Part shown: positions 43,773 to 55,539 of the stretch, piece by piece
How the letters are laid out: every line of letters begins with the position of its first letter
Numbering within the stretch: position 1 is the stretch's first letter
NCBI RefSeq assembly: GCF_002113375.1
Contig: NZ_NEHO01000025.1
Coordinates: 1-62,704 of the forward strand
Source of the DNA: Pseudomonas sp. R37(2017)
Lineage (GTDB): Bacteria > Pseudomonadota > Gammaproteobacteria > Pseudomonadales > Pseudomonadaceae
DNA length: 62,704 bases
Reading direction: 5' to 3'
Made by a program: the position numbers and the translations under genes
The notes under the pieces: model-generated
The model's input: only the letters and a program-made list of their open reading frames with translations
Databases searched by the model: none
Told to the model about the DNA's origin: nothing

Positions 43773-45179
43773 CTAACGCACCAGCCGCTCGGCCAGCGCC
43801 TTGGCCTGGCTCGCCACGTCGGTGACGGCGGTACTTTCCCACCACATGCCGCGCAACGGCGGGCCCATGGCAAACAGACGGCGGGCGGGCTGTCCCTCGG
43901 CGCTCAACACCGCGCCATCGACCTCTGCCGCAATGCCCAGGGCCAGCGGCCCCGGCTGCACCAGGCCACGGGCGAGCAGTTGCCGGGGCAACGGTCGCGC
44001 GACGCGGCGCCAGTCGTATTCGATACCGCTGGAGTTGATCAGGGCGGCACCGCTGACCACACAGGTCTGCGCCTCGCCGCGCCGTCGAAGACGGATACTG
44101 ACGCCATCGCCCGTCGAAGGCTCAAGCCCCTTGAACGAAGCCGCGTGAATACGCAGCCGCCCTTCTTTATATAGGCGCTCCACCAGTTCGGCACTCAAGG
44201 GCGGCGAACGGTGGTGATGGCTTTCCCACCACGGCCGTACATGCCGCACGAACTGCCGCCGCTGTCTATCTGTCGCCTGATGCCACAAGCGGCCGATATG
44301 GACCCGCACCGTGTCCAGTGGCGCCTGCCAATCGATGCTCTGGGCGATGGCGTCCTGGCAGTGTCGACGCAGTTCGCGCATCAACTGGCGAGGGGTGCGG
44401 ATGCTCTGGTCCTGCGCGAGAAAATCCACCCAGGCGGGTGGCTGGCGGCGTACATGGGGCAGCAGGCCATGGCGGGAAAACACTTCGATCGGCCCGCGAT
44501 GCCCGGCCTGCTCCAGGGAGACCACGGCGTCGACCATGGTCAGGCCCGAGCCGATGATCATGACCGTCGCTTGCCGATCGAGCCGCTGCATGGCCGCCAC
44601 GTCCCACGGATCGAGGGCAGCGGCGTTCAAGCCGCTGGATTCGGTTTGCGGCGTGCGCGCGGCGGGAAACATTCCGGTGGCCAGTACCGCAAAAGCACCC
44701 TGCAAGCATCGGCCATCGCTCAAGGTCAGTTGCACGGCGTCGGCATCGGCTTGCAAATCGACCACCTCGGCCTGCACATGCTCGACTGTCGAGCCATTCA
44801 ATGCACCCACCGCCTGCGCTTCTGCCAGGCGTTGCCGGGCGTACAGGCCGAAAACGCCCCGTGGCGGAAACAGTTCGCTGATCGGCACGTGCTGCTGATG
44901 CGACTCCGGCCAGCCGCCCGCCGCGATAAATTCGGTCAGCCATTGGGTCAGGTCGTCGGCGTTGTCCGGGTCGACACTCATCCGCGCCGCGTTGCCGTTG
45001 AGCGTATGACCCAGTTCCACCGCACTGTAGGCTTCACCCCGGCCCAACTCGGCCCGGGGCTCGATCACCAGTACCTGGCGCTGGCCCGGCAAACGCATCA
45101 GCTGCGCCGCCAGCATCGCACCACTGAGGCCGCCGCCGACAATCAGGATGTCGGCGTCATTGGTCAAGGTCTGGCCCAT
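43773..45179 (-). CDS. FAD/NAD(P)-binding oxidoreductase-like protein
   Basis: The 468-residue protein belongs to the COG4529-type FAD/NAD(P)-binding family. It has an N-terminal Rossmann motif ILIVGGGLSGAMLAAQLM, GEAYSAVELGHTLN, an ATG motif (VLATGMFPAA) and a second nucleotide motif VMIIGSGLTMVDAVV. The C-terminal part ends with MGPPLRGMWWESTAVTDVA, typical of the family. Substrate unknown. It follows the XRE-cupin regulator in the same direction with 14 bases between, so both may be one unit under that regulator. Confidence 0.82.
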   Translation of the reverse strand: MGQTLTNDADILIVGGGLSGAMLAAQLMRLPGQRQVLVIEPRAELGRGEAYSAVELGHTLNGNAARMSVDPDNADDLTQWLTEFIAAGGWPESHQQHVPISELFPPRGVFGLYARQRLAEAQAVGALNGSTVEHVQAEVVDLQADADAVQLTLSDGRCLQGAFAVLATGMFPAARTPQTESSGLNAAALDPWDVAAMQRLDRQATVMIIGSGLTMVDAVVSLEQAGHRGPIEVFSRHGLLPHVRRQPPAWVDFLAQDQSIRTPRQLMRELRRHCQDAIAQSIDWQAPLDTVRVHIGRLWHQATDRQRRQFVRHVRPWWESHHHRSPPLSAELVERLYKEGRLRIHAASFKGLEPSTGDGVSIRLRRRGEAQTCVVSGAALINSSGIEYDWRRVARPLPRQLLARGLVQPGPLALGIAAEVDGAVLSAEGQPARRLFAMGPPLRGMWWESTAVTDVASQAKALAERLVR

Positions 45180-45193
45180 CGTACTCTCCCTGT

Positions 45194-45769
45194 TCAGATC
45201 ACCACATTACGCACAAACCGCGCCGCCACCGCCCCATCGTTGCGATAACAGTGCGGCTGGTTGCTGGCGAACATGAAGAATTCACCCGTCGCGATAATCT
45301 GTGGCTGGTCGCCGAGCATAACGGTCAGGCAACCTTCGAAGACATAAATCTGCTCGCTCCAGCCATCGGCGTCCGGCTCCGACGGATACACCTCGCCCGG
45401 TTGCAGGCACCACTCCCACTGCTCGACCTCGCGAACGGCCTGGGCCTTGGAGAGCAATACCGCCTTGCTGCCGGGGATCGTGCCGGTCCAGGCCAGTTCA
45501 TTGATACGGCTGGGGTCGCGGGCGTCGGGCGCCTGGATCAAATCACTGAAGGCGACGTCGAGGGCTTCGGCGACCCGGTCGAGGGTGGTCAGGCTGACAT
45601 TCTTTTCCCCCGCCTCGATCGCCACCAGCATTCGGCGGCTGACACCGGACTTTTCGGCCAGAGCCGTCTGGCTCAGGTCGGCGGCATGACGCAAGCGACG
45701 GACGTTCTGACTGACGTGCTGGAGGACCGAAGCCCGTTGGCTGGAATCTTTGTGCACTATATTGCTCAC
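45194..45769 (-). CDS. XRE-family regulator with C-terminal cupin domain
   Basis: The 191-residue protein has an HTH (about 15-70; LSQTALAEKSGVSRRMLVAI) and a cupin domain (about 105-190; PGEVYPSEPDADGWSEQIYV, QPHCYRND). Such proteins sense small ligands and repress neighbours. I start at GTG 45769 (MSNIVHKDSS); GTG 45757 is also possible, and no clear ribosome site decides it. It is divergent from a DMT exporter, with two palindromes in and next to its start region. Confidence 0.85.
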   Translation of the reverse strand: MSNIVHKDSSQRASVLQHVSQNVRRLRHAADLSQTALAEKSGVSRRMLVAIEAGEKNVSLTTLDRVAEALDVAFSDLIQAPDARDPSRINELAWTGTIPGSKAVLLSKAQAVREVEQWEWCLQPGEVYPSEPDADGWSEQIYVFEGCLTVMLGDQPQIIATGEFFMFASNQPHCYRNDGAVAARFVRNVVI

Positions 45770-45794
45770 TGAGTGGGGTTGGGCAGTATACTGC
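45754..45794. promoter_or_regulatory. Twin palindromic operators GCAnTATAnTGC
   Basis: GCACTATATTGC (45754-45765, imperfect) and GCAGTATACTGC (45783-45794, perfect) have centres 29 bp apart, about three helical turns. They lie between the divergent XRE-cupin and exporter genes and are candidates for autoregulation. Confidence 0.55.
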
Positions 45795-45841
45795 GCAACA
45801 TTCGGCGCATTGTGCGTCCCTCTCCAGTAGCGTGCAAGGTC

Positions 45842-46777
45842 ATGACGTCGGTGAACTCTCCAAAGGCTTCCTCCCGTTTTACAAGGTTCAGCACGGCCGA
45901 ATGCGTGCTGGTGCTGATCACAATGGTCTGGGGCGGCACCTTCCTGCTGGTACAGCATGCGATGACCGTCAGCGGACCGATGTTTTTCGTCGGCCTGCGC
46001 TTTGCCGCCGCCGCGAGCATCGTCGCCCTGTTTTCCTGGCGTCACCTGCGCGACCTGACCCTGTTCGAACTCAAGGCCGGGTCGTTTATCGGCGTGGCGA
46101 TCATGCTCGGCTACGGCTTGCAGACGGTCGGCCTGCAAAGCATCCCCAGTAGTCAATCGGCATTCATTACCGCGCTGTACGTCCCTTTCGTGCCGTTGCT
46201 GCAATGGCTGGTGCTGGGGCGTCGACCGGGGTTGATGCCCAGCATCGGCATCATGCTGGCCTTTACCGGGTTGATGCTGTTGTCCGGGCCGTCCGGTGCG
46301 TCGTTCAATTTCAGCCCCGGTGAAATCGCCACCTTGATCAGCGCGGTGGCCATTGCGGCCGAGATCATCCTGATCAGCACCTATGCCGGCCAGGTCGATG
46401 TGCGCCGGGTGACGGCGGTGCAACTGGCAGTCACTTCGGTGCTGTCGTTCCTGATGGTGGTGCCGACCAACGAGGCGATCCCGGACTTCTCATGGTTGCT
46501 GCTGTGCAGTGCGTTGGGCCTCGGGGCGGCGAGTGCGGCGATCCAGGTGGCGATGAACTGGGCACAGAAAAGCGTTTCACCGACCCGCGCCACGCTGATC
46601 TATGCCGGTGAGCCGGTATGGGCCGGGATTGTCGGGCGCATTGCCGGGGAGCGCCTGCCCGCCATTGCCCTGGTCGGCGCCGGCATGATTGTGGCGGCGG
46701 TGATTGTCAGCGAGTTGAAGACCAAGAGTAAGGCGACTGCGACCGAGGAAGCGCTGGAAGAGGAAATTCAGCGATAA
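45842..46777 (+). CDS. DMT-superfamily (EamA) exporter
   Basis: The 311-residue protein has ten predicted membrane helices in two EamA halves (for example LVLITMVWGGTFLLVQHAMT and ALVGAGMIVAAVIVSEL), of the type that exports amino acids or metabolites. ATG 45842 has AAGG before it; the frame is open further upstream through the operators. It is divergent from an XRE-cupin regulator, which probably controls it. The cargo is unknown. Confidence 0.86.
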   Translation: MTSVNSPKASSRFTRFSTAECVLVLITMVWGGTFLLVQHAMTVSGPMFFVGLRFAAAASIVALFSWRHLRDLTLFELKAGSFIGVAIMLGYGLQTVGLQSIPSSQSAFITALYVPFVPLLQWLVLGRRPGLMPSIGIMLAFTGLMLLSGPSGASFNFSPGEIATLISAVAIAAEIILISTYAGQVDVRRVTAVQLAVTSVLSFLMVVPTNEAIPDFSWLLLCSALGLGAASAAIQVAMNWAQKSVSPTRATLIYAGEPVWAGIVGRIAGERLPAIALVGAGMIVAAVIVSELKTKSKATATEEALEEEIQR

Positions 46778-46807
46778 ACCTCAGGTTTTGTATGGCCGGA
46801 TAGGCCG

Positions 46808-46886
46808 CCTTCGCGAGCAGGCTCGCTCCCACAGGGGATTTGTGTCGTTCACAAATCCCCTGTGGGAGCGAGCCTGCTCGCGAAGG
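46808..46886. repeat. Perfect 37-bp inverted REP pair
   Basis: CCTTCGCGAGCAGGCTCGCT... and its complement are identical over 37 bp and extend past the REP cores into ACAGGGGATTTGTG; the loop is five bases. Confidence 0.92.
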
Positions 46887-47032
46887 GGCCGGAACTGGCT
46901 CCCAACCGCTCTCTGGCACATGTGAAGCAGGGCTTTTCCGTCTACCGTGTAGGATTCTGCGACAGCTTGGCGTTTGGTGATCCGGGAGCTGGCACGTATG
47001 ATGCTTCACAAACTTCCGCAGATTAGAAGCCT

Positions 47033-49950
<2,918 letters not shown>

Positions 49951-49951
<1 letters not shown>

Positions 49952-50295
49952 TGGAAGAAGTCATCGCAATCGCCATCGGCGTACTGGCCGCGTCCGGTGT
50001 CTGGCTGATCCTGCGCCCTCGGACGTTCCAGGTGGTCATGGGCCTGTGCCTGCTGTCCTACGGCGTCAATCTGTTCATTTTCAGCATGGGCAGCCTGTTC
50101 ATCGGCAAGGAGCCGATCATCAAGGACGGCGTGCCCCAGGATCTGTTGCACTACACCGACCCATTGCCACAAGCCCTGGTGCTGACCGCGATCGTCATCA
50201 GCTTTGCCATGACCGCGCTGTTTCTGGTGGTGCTGCTGGCTTCCCGGGGTTTGACCGGCACCGACCATGTGGACGGCCGGGAGCCTAAGGAATGA
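49951..50295 (+). CDS. mrpC: Na+/H+ antiporter subunit C (MrpC)
   Basis: The 114-residue NuoK-like subunit has three membrane helices (IAIGVLAASGVWLILR, VVMGLCLLSYGVNLFIF, TAIVISFAMTALFLVVLLA). The GxxLLSYGVNL segment is typical. It overlaps mrpA by one base and mrpD by four (ATGA). AAAGGAG is present before its ATG. Confidence 0.94.
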
Positions 50296-51977
50296 TGGCG
50301 ATGACTCACCTGATCGCCGCCCCCATTCTGCTGCCGCTGCTGACCGCCGCGATCATGCTGATGCTCGGCGAGAAGCACCGACCGCTCAAGGCGAAGATCA
50401 ATCTGTTCTCAAGCCTGCTCGGTCTGGGCATTGCCGTGGCGCTGCTGCAATGGACACAAACCACCGGCGTGCCCGGTTCCATCGGCGTGTACCTGCCGAG
50501 CAACTGGCAAGTGCCGTTCGGCCTGGTGCTGGTGGTCGATCGCCTGTCGGCGCTGATGCTGGTGCTGACCGGCATCATCGGCGTCAGTGCCCTGCTGTTT
50601 GCCATGGCACGCTGGGACAGCGCCGGTTCGAGCTTTCACGCGCTGTTCCAGATCCAGCTGATGGGCCTTTACGGTGCGTTCCTCACCGCAGACCTGTTCA
50701 ACCTGTTCGTGTTCTTCGAAGTGTTGCTGGCGGCGTCCTACGGCTTGATGCTCCACGGCTCGGGCCGGGCGCGGGTGTCGTCGGGGCTGCATTACATTTC
50801 GATCAACCTGCTGGCCTCGTCGTTGTTCCTGATTGGCGCGGCGCTGATCTATGGCGTCACCGGCACCCTGAACATGGCCGACCTGGCGGTGAAAATCCCG
50901 CTGGTGTCCGACGCCGATCGCGGCTTGCTGCACGCCGGCGCGGGGATTCTGGCCGTCGCGTTCCTGGCCAAGGCTGGCATGTGGCCGCTGAATTTCTGGC
51001 TGGTGCCGGCCTACTCCTCGGCCAGTGCGCCGGTGGCGGCGATGTTCGCGATCATGACCAAGGTCGGCGTCTATACCTTGCTGCGCCTGTGGACGCTGCT
51101 GTTCTCCGCACAGGCCGGGGCATCGGCGTTCTTTGGCGGCGACTGGCTGATTTACGGCGGCCTGGCGACGATCGTCTGCGCCGCCATTGCGATCCTTGCC
51201 GCGCAACGCCTGGAGCGCATGGCCAGCCTGAGCATTCTGGTGTCGGCGGGCATTCTGTTGTCGACCATCGGGTTCGCCCAACCGAAACTGGTCGGAGCAT
51301 CGCTGTTCTATCTGTTCAGCTCGACCCTGGCGCTCAGCGCACTGTTCCTGCTGGCCGAACTGATCGAGCGTTCCCGTTCGGCCAACGAAATCCCGCTCGA
51401 GGATGAAGCCGAACTGCTGCCCCGGCCGCTGGAATCCCTGCATCCGCCCAAAGGCACCAACCTCGACGACGAGCAAAAAGCCGTGGTCGGCCAGGTGATT
51501 CCCTGGACCATGGCGTTTCTGGGCCTGAGCTTTATCGCCTGCGCATTGCTGATCATAGGCATGCCGCCGCTCTCGGGGTTTATCGGCAAACTCGGGTTGA
51601 TCGGCGCCCTGCTCAATCCGCTCGGCCTTGGCAGCAGCGGCGCCGAGCCTATTTCCAATGCCGCGTGGGGCCTGTTGGTGTTGTTGATCCTGTCCGGGCT
51701 GGCATCGCTGATCGCGTTTTCGCGCCTGGGTATCCAGCGCTTCTGGACGCCTGCCGAACGTACCTCGCCCCTGCTGCGGCGCTTCGAATGCGTGCCGATC
51801 TTCGCGCTGTTGGGTTTGAGCATTGCGCTGACCTTCAAGGCCGATCCGCTGCTGCGCTACACCCAGGCCGCCGCCGATGCCTTGTACAACCCGCAGCAAT
51901 ACGTGATGGCAGTGCTCGACACGCGCGTCGTACCCAACCCATCGGCCGACACGGCCCCGCGGGAGGTGCAGCCATGA
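50292..51977 (+). CDS. mrpD: Na+/H+ antiporter subunit D (MrpD)
   Basis: The 561-residue NuoN/M-like subunit has about 14 helices, with LVVDRLSALMLVLTG, FVFFEVLLAASYGLMLHGSG and FLAKAGMWPLNFWLVPAYS carrying the channel Glu and Lys. ATGs at 50292, 50295 and 50301 are all in reach of AAGGA; I give the first. A soluble insert (about 370-395) is longer than in many MrpD proteins. It overlaps mrpE by four bases. Confidence 0.94.
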   Translation: MMAMTHLIAAPILLPLLTAAIMLMLGEKHRPLKAKINLFSSLLGLGIAVALLQWTQTTGVPGSIGVYLPSNWQVPFGLVLVVDRLSALMLVLTGIIGVSALLFAMARWDSAGSSFHALFQIQLMGLYGAFLTADLFNLFVFFEVLLAASYGLMLHGSGRARVSSGLHYISINLLASSLFLIGAALIYGVTGTLNMADLAVKIPLVSDADRGLLHAGAGILAVAFLAKAGMWPLNFWLVPAYSSASAPVAAMFAIMTKVGVYTLLRLWTLLFSAQAGASAFFGGDWLIYGGLATIVCAAIAILAAQRLERMASLSILVSAGILLSTIGFAQPKLVGASLFYLFSSTLALSALFLLAELIERSRSANEIPLEDEAELLPRPLESLHPPKGTNLDDEQKAVVGQVIPWTMAFLGLSFIACALLIIGMPPLSGFIGKLGLIGALLNPLGLGSSGAEPISNAAWGLLVLLILSGLASLIAFSRLGIQRFWTPAERTSPLLRRFECVPIFALLGLSIALTFKADPLLRYTQAAADALYNPQQYVMAVLDTRVVPNPSADTAPREVQP

Positions 51978-52462
51978 AGCGCCTGTTTCCTGCGCCCTTG
52001 CTGTCGCTGGCCCTGTGGCTGCTATGGCTGTTGCTGAACCTGTCGACAAGCCCCGGCAACCTGCTGCTCGGCGCAGCGCTGGGGCTTTGTGCACCGCTGA
52101 TGATGCGCAGGCTGCGCCCGCTGCCGGTGCGCATCCGTCGTCCGGGAGTGATCCTGCGCCTGATCCTGATGGTCGGACGTGATGTGCTGGCGTCCAACCT
52201 CGCCGTGGCCTGGAACGTACTCAATGCCGGTCGCCGCCCGCCCCGCTCGCGCTTCATCAAGGTGCCACTGGACTTGCGAGACGCCAACGGCCTGGCCGCG
52301 CTGTCTATGATCACCACGGTGGTGCCCGGTACGGTCTGGTCGGAGCTGGCGCTGGACCGCAGCATTCTGTTGTTGCACGTCTTCGACCTGGACGATGAGG
52401 CGCTGTTCATCCAGCACTTCAAGGCGACCTACGAACGTCCGTTGATGGAGATCTTCGAATGA
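51974..52462 (+). CDS. mrpE: Na+/H+ antiporter subunit E (MrpE)
   Basis: The 162-residue subunit has two N-terminal helices and a soluble tail with the family pattern KVPLDLRDANGLAALSMITT then VVPGTVWSEL. ATG 51974 overlaps the mrpD stop (ATGA), and the next gene overlaps likewise. Confidence 0.93.
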   Translation: MKRLFPAPLLSLALWLLWLLLNLSTSPGNLLLGAALGLCAPLMMRRLRPLPVRIRRPGVILRLILMVGRDVLASNLAVAWNVLNAGRRPPRSRFIKVPLDLRDANGLAALSMITTVVPGTVWSELALDRSILLLHVFDLDDEALFIQHFKATYERPLMEIFE

Positions 52463-52737
52463 GCCCGCTGCTGTCGAACGCGATCCTGCTGAGCCTGTTC
52501 TTCTTTTCCCTGGCGATGATCCTGACCCTGCTCCGCCTGTTCAAGGGGCCGTCGGCCCAGGACCGGGTCCTGGCGCTGGACTACCTGTACATCGTCGCGA
52601 TGCTGATGATGCTGACGCTGGGAATCCGTTATGCCAGTGATACGTATTTCGAGGCGGCGCTATTGATTGCACTGTTCGGTTTCGTCGGCTCGTTCGCCCT
52701 GGCGAAATTCCTGCTGCGTGGCGAGGTGATCGAATGA
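52459..52737 (+). CDS. mrpF: Na+/H+ antiporter subunit F (MrpF)
   Basis: The 92-residue subunit has three helices. The core RLFKGPSAQDRVLALDYLYI is typical of MrpF/PhaF. Four-base overlaps join it to mrpE and mrpG. Confidence 0.94.
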   Translation: MSPLLSNAILLSLFFFSLAMILTLLRLFKGPSAQDRVLALDYLYIVAMLMMLTLGIRYASDTYFEAALLIALFGFVGSFALAKFLLRGEVIE

Positions 52738-53096
52738 ATACGCCAATGTCGTTGTGGGTGGAAATCCCGGTGGCGGTCCTGTTGCTGCTGGGCAGCCTGT
52801 TCGCCTTGATCGGCGCCACTGGCCTGCTGCGCATGAAGGACTACTTCCAGCGCATGCACCCGCCGGCCCTGGCCTCGACACTCGGGGCCTGGTGCGTAGC
52901 ATTGGCTTCGATCATCTACTTTTCGACGCTCAAGTCCGCGCCGGTACTGCACGCCTGGCTGATTCCGATCCTGCTGGCGATTACCGTGCCGGTGACCACC
53001 TTGCTGCTGGCCCGGGCCGCGTTGTTCCGCAAACGCATGGCCGGGGATGATGTGCCGGCCGAGGTGAGCAGCCGGCGGACCGAGAGCGGGAGCTAG
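52734..53096 (+). CDS. mrpG: Na+/H+ antiporter subunit G (MrpG)
   Basis: The 120-residue last subunit has three helices and the family segment GATGLLRMKDYFQRMHPPAL. It closes the mrpA-C-D-E-F-G operon, which lacks a separate mrpB because that domain is fused to mrpA. The soluble tail is charged. Confidence 0.94.
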   Translation: MNTPMSLWVEIPVAVLLLLGSLFALIGATGLLRMKDYFQRMHPPALASTLGAWCVALASIIYFSTLKSAPVLHAWLIPILLAITVPVTTLLLARAALFRKRMAGDDVPAEVSSRRTESGS

Positions 53097-53124
53097 ACCA
53101 AAGAGTTGTGTTGACTGGACCGGC

Positions 53125-53180
53125 CTCATCGCGAGCAAGGTTCACCGCAATCCCTGTGGGAGCGGGCTTGCCCGCGAAGG
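53125..53180. repeat. Degenerate REP pair
   Basis: CATCGCGAGCAAGG (left, broken) faces CCCTGTGGGAGCGGGCTTGC (right). The left is TAGGAG-type at its end and the right TGGGAG-type, so they probably do not form a full hairpin. Confidence 0.6.
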
Positions 53181-53215
53181 CGATGGACCTGGCAATACAC
53201 CTGGACCAGCCTGTC

Positions 53216-53653
53216 TCAAACCCAGGCCACCGCCAACAACCCGGTTCCCAGCACCACGCACAACGGTGAATAAACCCAGGTGTCGAGCCGGGCGAACTTC
53301 GAGCCTTTGACCTCCTTGAAAAAACCCACCAGCTCCGAATCGCCAATGGCCCGGGCGAACAGCAAAATCGCGATCGCGCTGATCACCCACTGCAACGACC
53401 GGTGATGCAAGGCTGGCAGGCACCAACCCACGCGCAAGCACACCAGCACGGCAATCGACAGCAGGCCCCCTGCCACCACCAGCGTGATCCAGCCTCGCGG
53501 CTTGAACGCCGGCCTCAGTTGTGCGCTGCCCTCCTGTGGTACTTGCGGGACCGCCGCCACCGCCGCCCACTCACCACCCAACGCCCAATACACATGTACC
53601 AGACTGATCACCGCGAAGATCGTCACCAGCCACTGAGCCAACAGCAAGGTCAT
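53216..53653 (-). CDS. DUF3995-type small membrane protein
   Basis: The 145-residue protein has four membrane helices and starts LLLAQWLVTIFAVISLVHVY with WALGGEW, typical of DUF3995. Function unknown. It ends near the mrp REP pair and is convergent with mrpG. ATG 53653 has GGATCTCTGAATC upstream. It looks monocistronic. Confidence 0.8.
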   Translation of the reverse strand: MTLLLAQWLVTIFAVISLVHVYWALGGEWAAVAAVPQVPQEGSAQLRPAFKPRGWITLVVAGGLLSIAVLVCLRVGWCLPALHHRSLQWVISAIAILLFARAIGDSELVGFFKEVKGSKFARLDTWVYSPLCVVLGTGLLAVAWV

Positions 53654-53754
53654 GATTCAGAGATCCTGGAAAGGGATAGGAACTGAACAGGCTAGTCGGC
53701 TTTTCCTGAAGTGCGCGAGCACGTGCAAGATCAAAAGTTCATACCCGCGGCCGC

Positions 53755-54768
53755 TCACATTCCGGCGGAGACTTTATCCGCCACGTCCTTGGGCAACCAG
53801 GCCCGCCAGACGTCCGGGTGAGTCTTCATGAAGGCCTCCGCGGCCTGACGCGGCGGCGTGTGTTTCTCACTCATCGCGGCCAGCGCTTTGTTCAGGGGGT
53901 CGATCGGAAAGTCGACCTTGGCGAAGAATTCGGCAATCTGCGGATATTGTTTCTGAAACGGAGTTGACACACCGATCGACAGCTTCGAGGGCAGGGAACG
54001 GGTCGGCCGCGGGTTGGGGTTGTCGGCGTCGGTCAAGGTTTTCCAGGCTTCGGCGTCGAACGGTGGCTCTTCGAGTTGAATCAGCTTGAAGCGGCCGAGC
54101 AATGGTGTGGGCGACCAGTAGTAAAACAGCACCGGTTTGCCACGGCGAATCGACGAACTGATTTCGGCATCCAGTGCCGCGCCCGAGCCACTGCGAAAGT
54201 TCACATAGCTTTCGTCCAGCCCATACGCCTTGAGCTTCTGCTTGTTGACCACTTCGGAGGTCCAACCGATGGGGCTGTTGAGGAACCGTCCCTTGTTCGG
54301 GGCTTCCGGGTCCTTGAATACGTCTTTGTAACGCGGCAGGTCGCTGACACTGCGCAGGTCCGGCGCCAGCGCCTTGATGCCCTTGGCCGGGTCGCCCTTG
54401 ACCACATACTCCGGCACCCACCAGCCTTCCGTAGCGCCCTTGACCGTATCGCCGAGGCTGACGACCTTGCCTTCGGCTTCCGCCTTGACCCAGACCGGGC
54501 TGCGACCGGCCCACTCTTCGCCAATGACCTGGATGTCATTGTTGGCCAGCGCGGTTTCCAGGGTGATGGTAGTGCCCGGCAAGGTATCGGTCGGCAGCCC
54601 GTAGCCCTTCTCGACAATGATGCGCAGGACATCGGTGATCAGGCTGCCGCTCTCCCAGTTCAGGTCGGCGAAATGGATCGGCGTCTGGGCGGCAAACACC
54701 GGGGCGGGAGTCGCCAGCAAACCGAAAGTGGCCAGGACAGCGGCCAGCAACCGTCGAAATCCGTTCAT
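53755..54768 (-). CDS. Betaine/choline-type ABC substrate-binding protein
   Basis: The 337-residue periplasmic protein is of the OpuAC/ProX family: signal peptide (FRRLLAAVLATFGLLATPAP, cleavage after VFA), then HFADLNWESGSLITDVLRII, GEEWAGRSPVWVKAEAEGKV, EGWWVPEYVV and FYYWSPTPLL; the Trp/Tyr-rich boxes bind quaternary amines. No permease or ATPase is near, so it probably feeds a shared transporter. ATG 54768 has AGGTG upstream. With the dhc genes it may reflect quaternary amine use, though they lie far apart. Confidence 0.88.
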   Translation of the reverse strand: MNGFRRLLAAVLATFGLLATPAPVFAAQTPIHFADLNWESGSLITDVLRIIVEKGYGLPTDTLPGTTITLETALANNDIQVIGEEWAGRSPVWVKAEAEGKVVSLGDTVKGATEGWWVPEYVVKGDPAKGIKALAPDLRSVSDLPRYKDVFKDPEAPNKGRFLNSPIGWTSEVVNKQKLKAYGLDESYVNFRSGSGAALDAEISSSIRRGKPVLFYYWSPTPLLGRFKLIQLEEPPFDAEAWKTLTDADNPNPRPTRSLPSKLSIGVSTPFQKQYPQIAEFFAKVDFPIDPLNKALAAMSEKHTPPRQAAEAFMKTHPDVWRAWLPKDVADKVSAGM

Positions 54769-54831
54769 GCTTTTGCACCTCGTGCTGTTCACAGCAATGG
54801 CAGGATGGCCTGGCAGCAGACCGTGAAGTCT

Positions 54832-54843
54832 CTGAGTACTCAG
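54832..54843. promoter_or_regulatory. Palindrome CTGAGTACTCAG before the betaine binding protein
   Basis: A perfect 12-bp palindrome lies 64-75 bp before the start codon, between this gene and the next on the minus strand. It may be an operator; the regulator is unknown. Confidence 0.35.
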
Positions 54844-54886
54844 TCCAATGACTGTAGTAGAGGTTCCCGCTTTCGAGGTGCGTGGA

Positions 54887-55090
54887 TCAGATTTCGGAAG
54901 CTTCCTGCAAACGCATCAGCTCTCGCCTGACCATGCCGGCGTATGGCGCCGGTTGCAGTTGGTAAAGCCGTGACGCCACCCAATTCAGCCAGGCCCCCTG
55001 CAGAATCGTTTTCTGCTCGAACAGCCGCCGCGCTTCGTCTTGAGCGCTGGCCAGGTACTGTTCGTGGAAGTCGGCGCGGGTCAGGGTCAT
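54887..55090 (-). CDS. Small acidic/aromatic protein, function unknown
   Basis: The 67-residue product (MTLTRADFHEQYLASAQDEA..., with LQGAWLNWVASRLYQL) starts at ATG 55090, which overlaps the stop of the upstream gene by one base. It is soluble and helical in character. The tight coupling suggests a shared role with its partner. I do not recognise it. Confidence 0.7.
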   Translation of the reverse strand: MTLTRADFHEQYLASAQDEARRLFEQKTILQGAWLNWVASRLYQLQPAPYAGMVRRELMRLQEASEI

Positions 55091-55539
55091 CACTCGCTGG
55101 CCTTGAAGGTCACCAGTTCGCCCTTGCGCCACTTGGCCGCTTTGGCGGTCACGGCTTTCAGGGTCTTGGTCAGGCCTTCCTGCAACTGTTGATGGGCGGC
55201 AAACACCATCACCACGCTGTGACCTTCCTTGAACACGATCCCCTGGCCGTCAGCCGTGGTCACGAAGGCGTAATCGCCAATGCCGTAGACCGTCAGCTTG
55301 ATTTCGCGGAACTTGATGTCCAGTTTGCCGCCTTCGCGACTGGGCAGCACGGACGCGCTGAAATGATCGCCTACCTTGAGTTTGAGTCCGGGTTTGTCGT
55401 CCACCACCAGGGCTGATTCGGTGTCGATTTCGGCAATGTAAATGCCTTCGGCGCTCTGTTCGGTGATGTAAACAAAACGTGACTGAAACTGCTTGACCAA
55501 CTTTGCGCGCAAATCACCCAGCACGAACAAAGCATGCAT
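55090..55539 (-). CDS. Conserved hypothetical, co-translated with small partner
   Basis: The 149-residue protein (MHALFVLGDLRAKLVKQFQS... KLTVYGIGDYAFVTTADGQG... FAAHQQLQEGLTKTLKAVTA) has no signal peptide or clear motif; a beta-rich N-terminal half and a helical C terminus are evident. ATG 55539 lacks a good ribosome site; TTG at 55560, with GGGGAT before it, would add seven residues and may be the real start. It forms a two-gene unit with the 67-residue protein. Confidence 0.7.
   Translation of the reverse strand: MHALFVLGDLRAKLVKQFQSRFVYITEQSAEGIYIAEIDTESALVVDDKPGLKLKVGDHFSASVLPSREGGKLDIKFREIKLTVYGIGDYAFVTTADGQGIVFKEGHSVVMVFAAHQQLQEGLTKTLKAVTAKAAKWRKGELVTFKASE

Noticed and set aside
46778..47032. 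A small coding gene between the exporter and mrpA
   Set aside because: Frames here are made by the perfect REP palindrome.
50409..52094. A 561-codon minus-strand frame
   Set aside because: It is antisense to mrpD and mrpE, with no ribosome site or motif.
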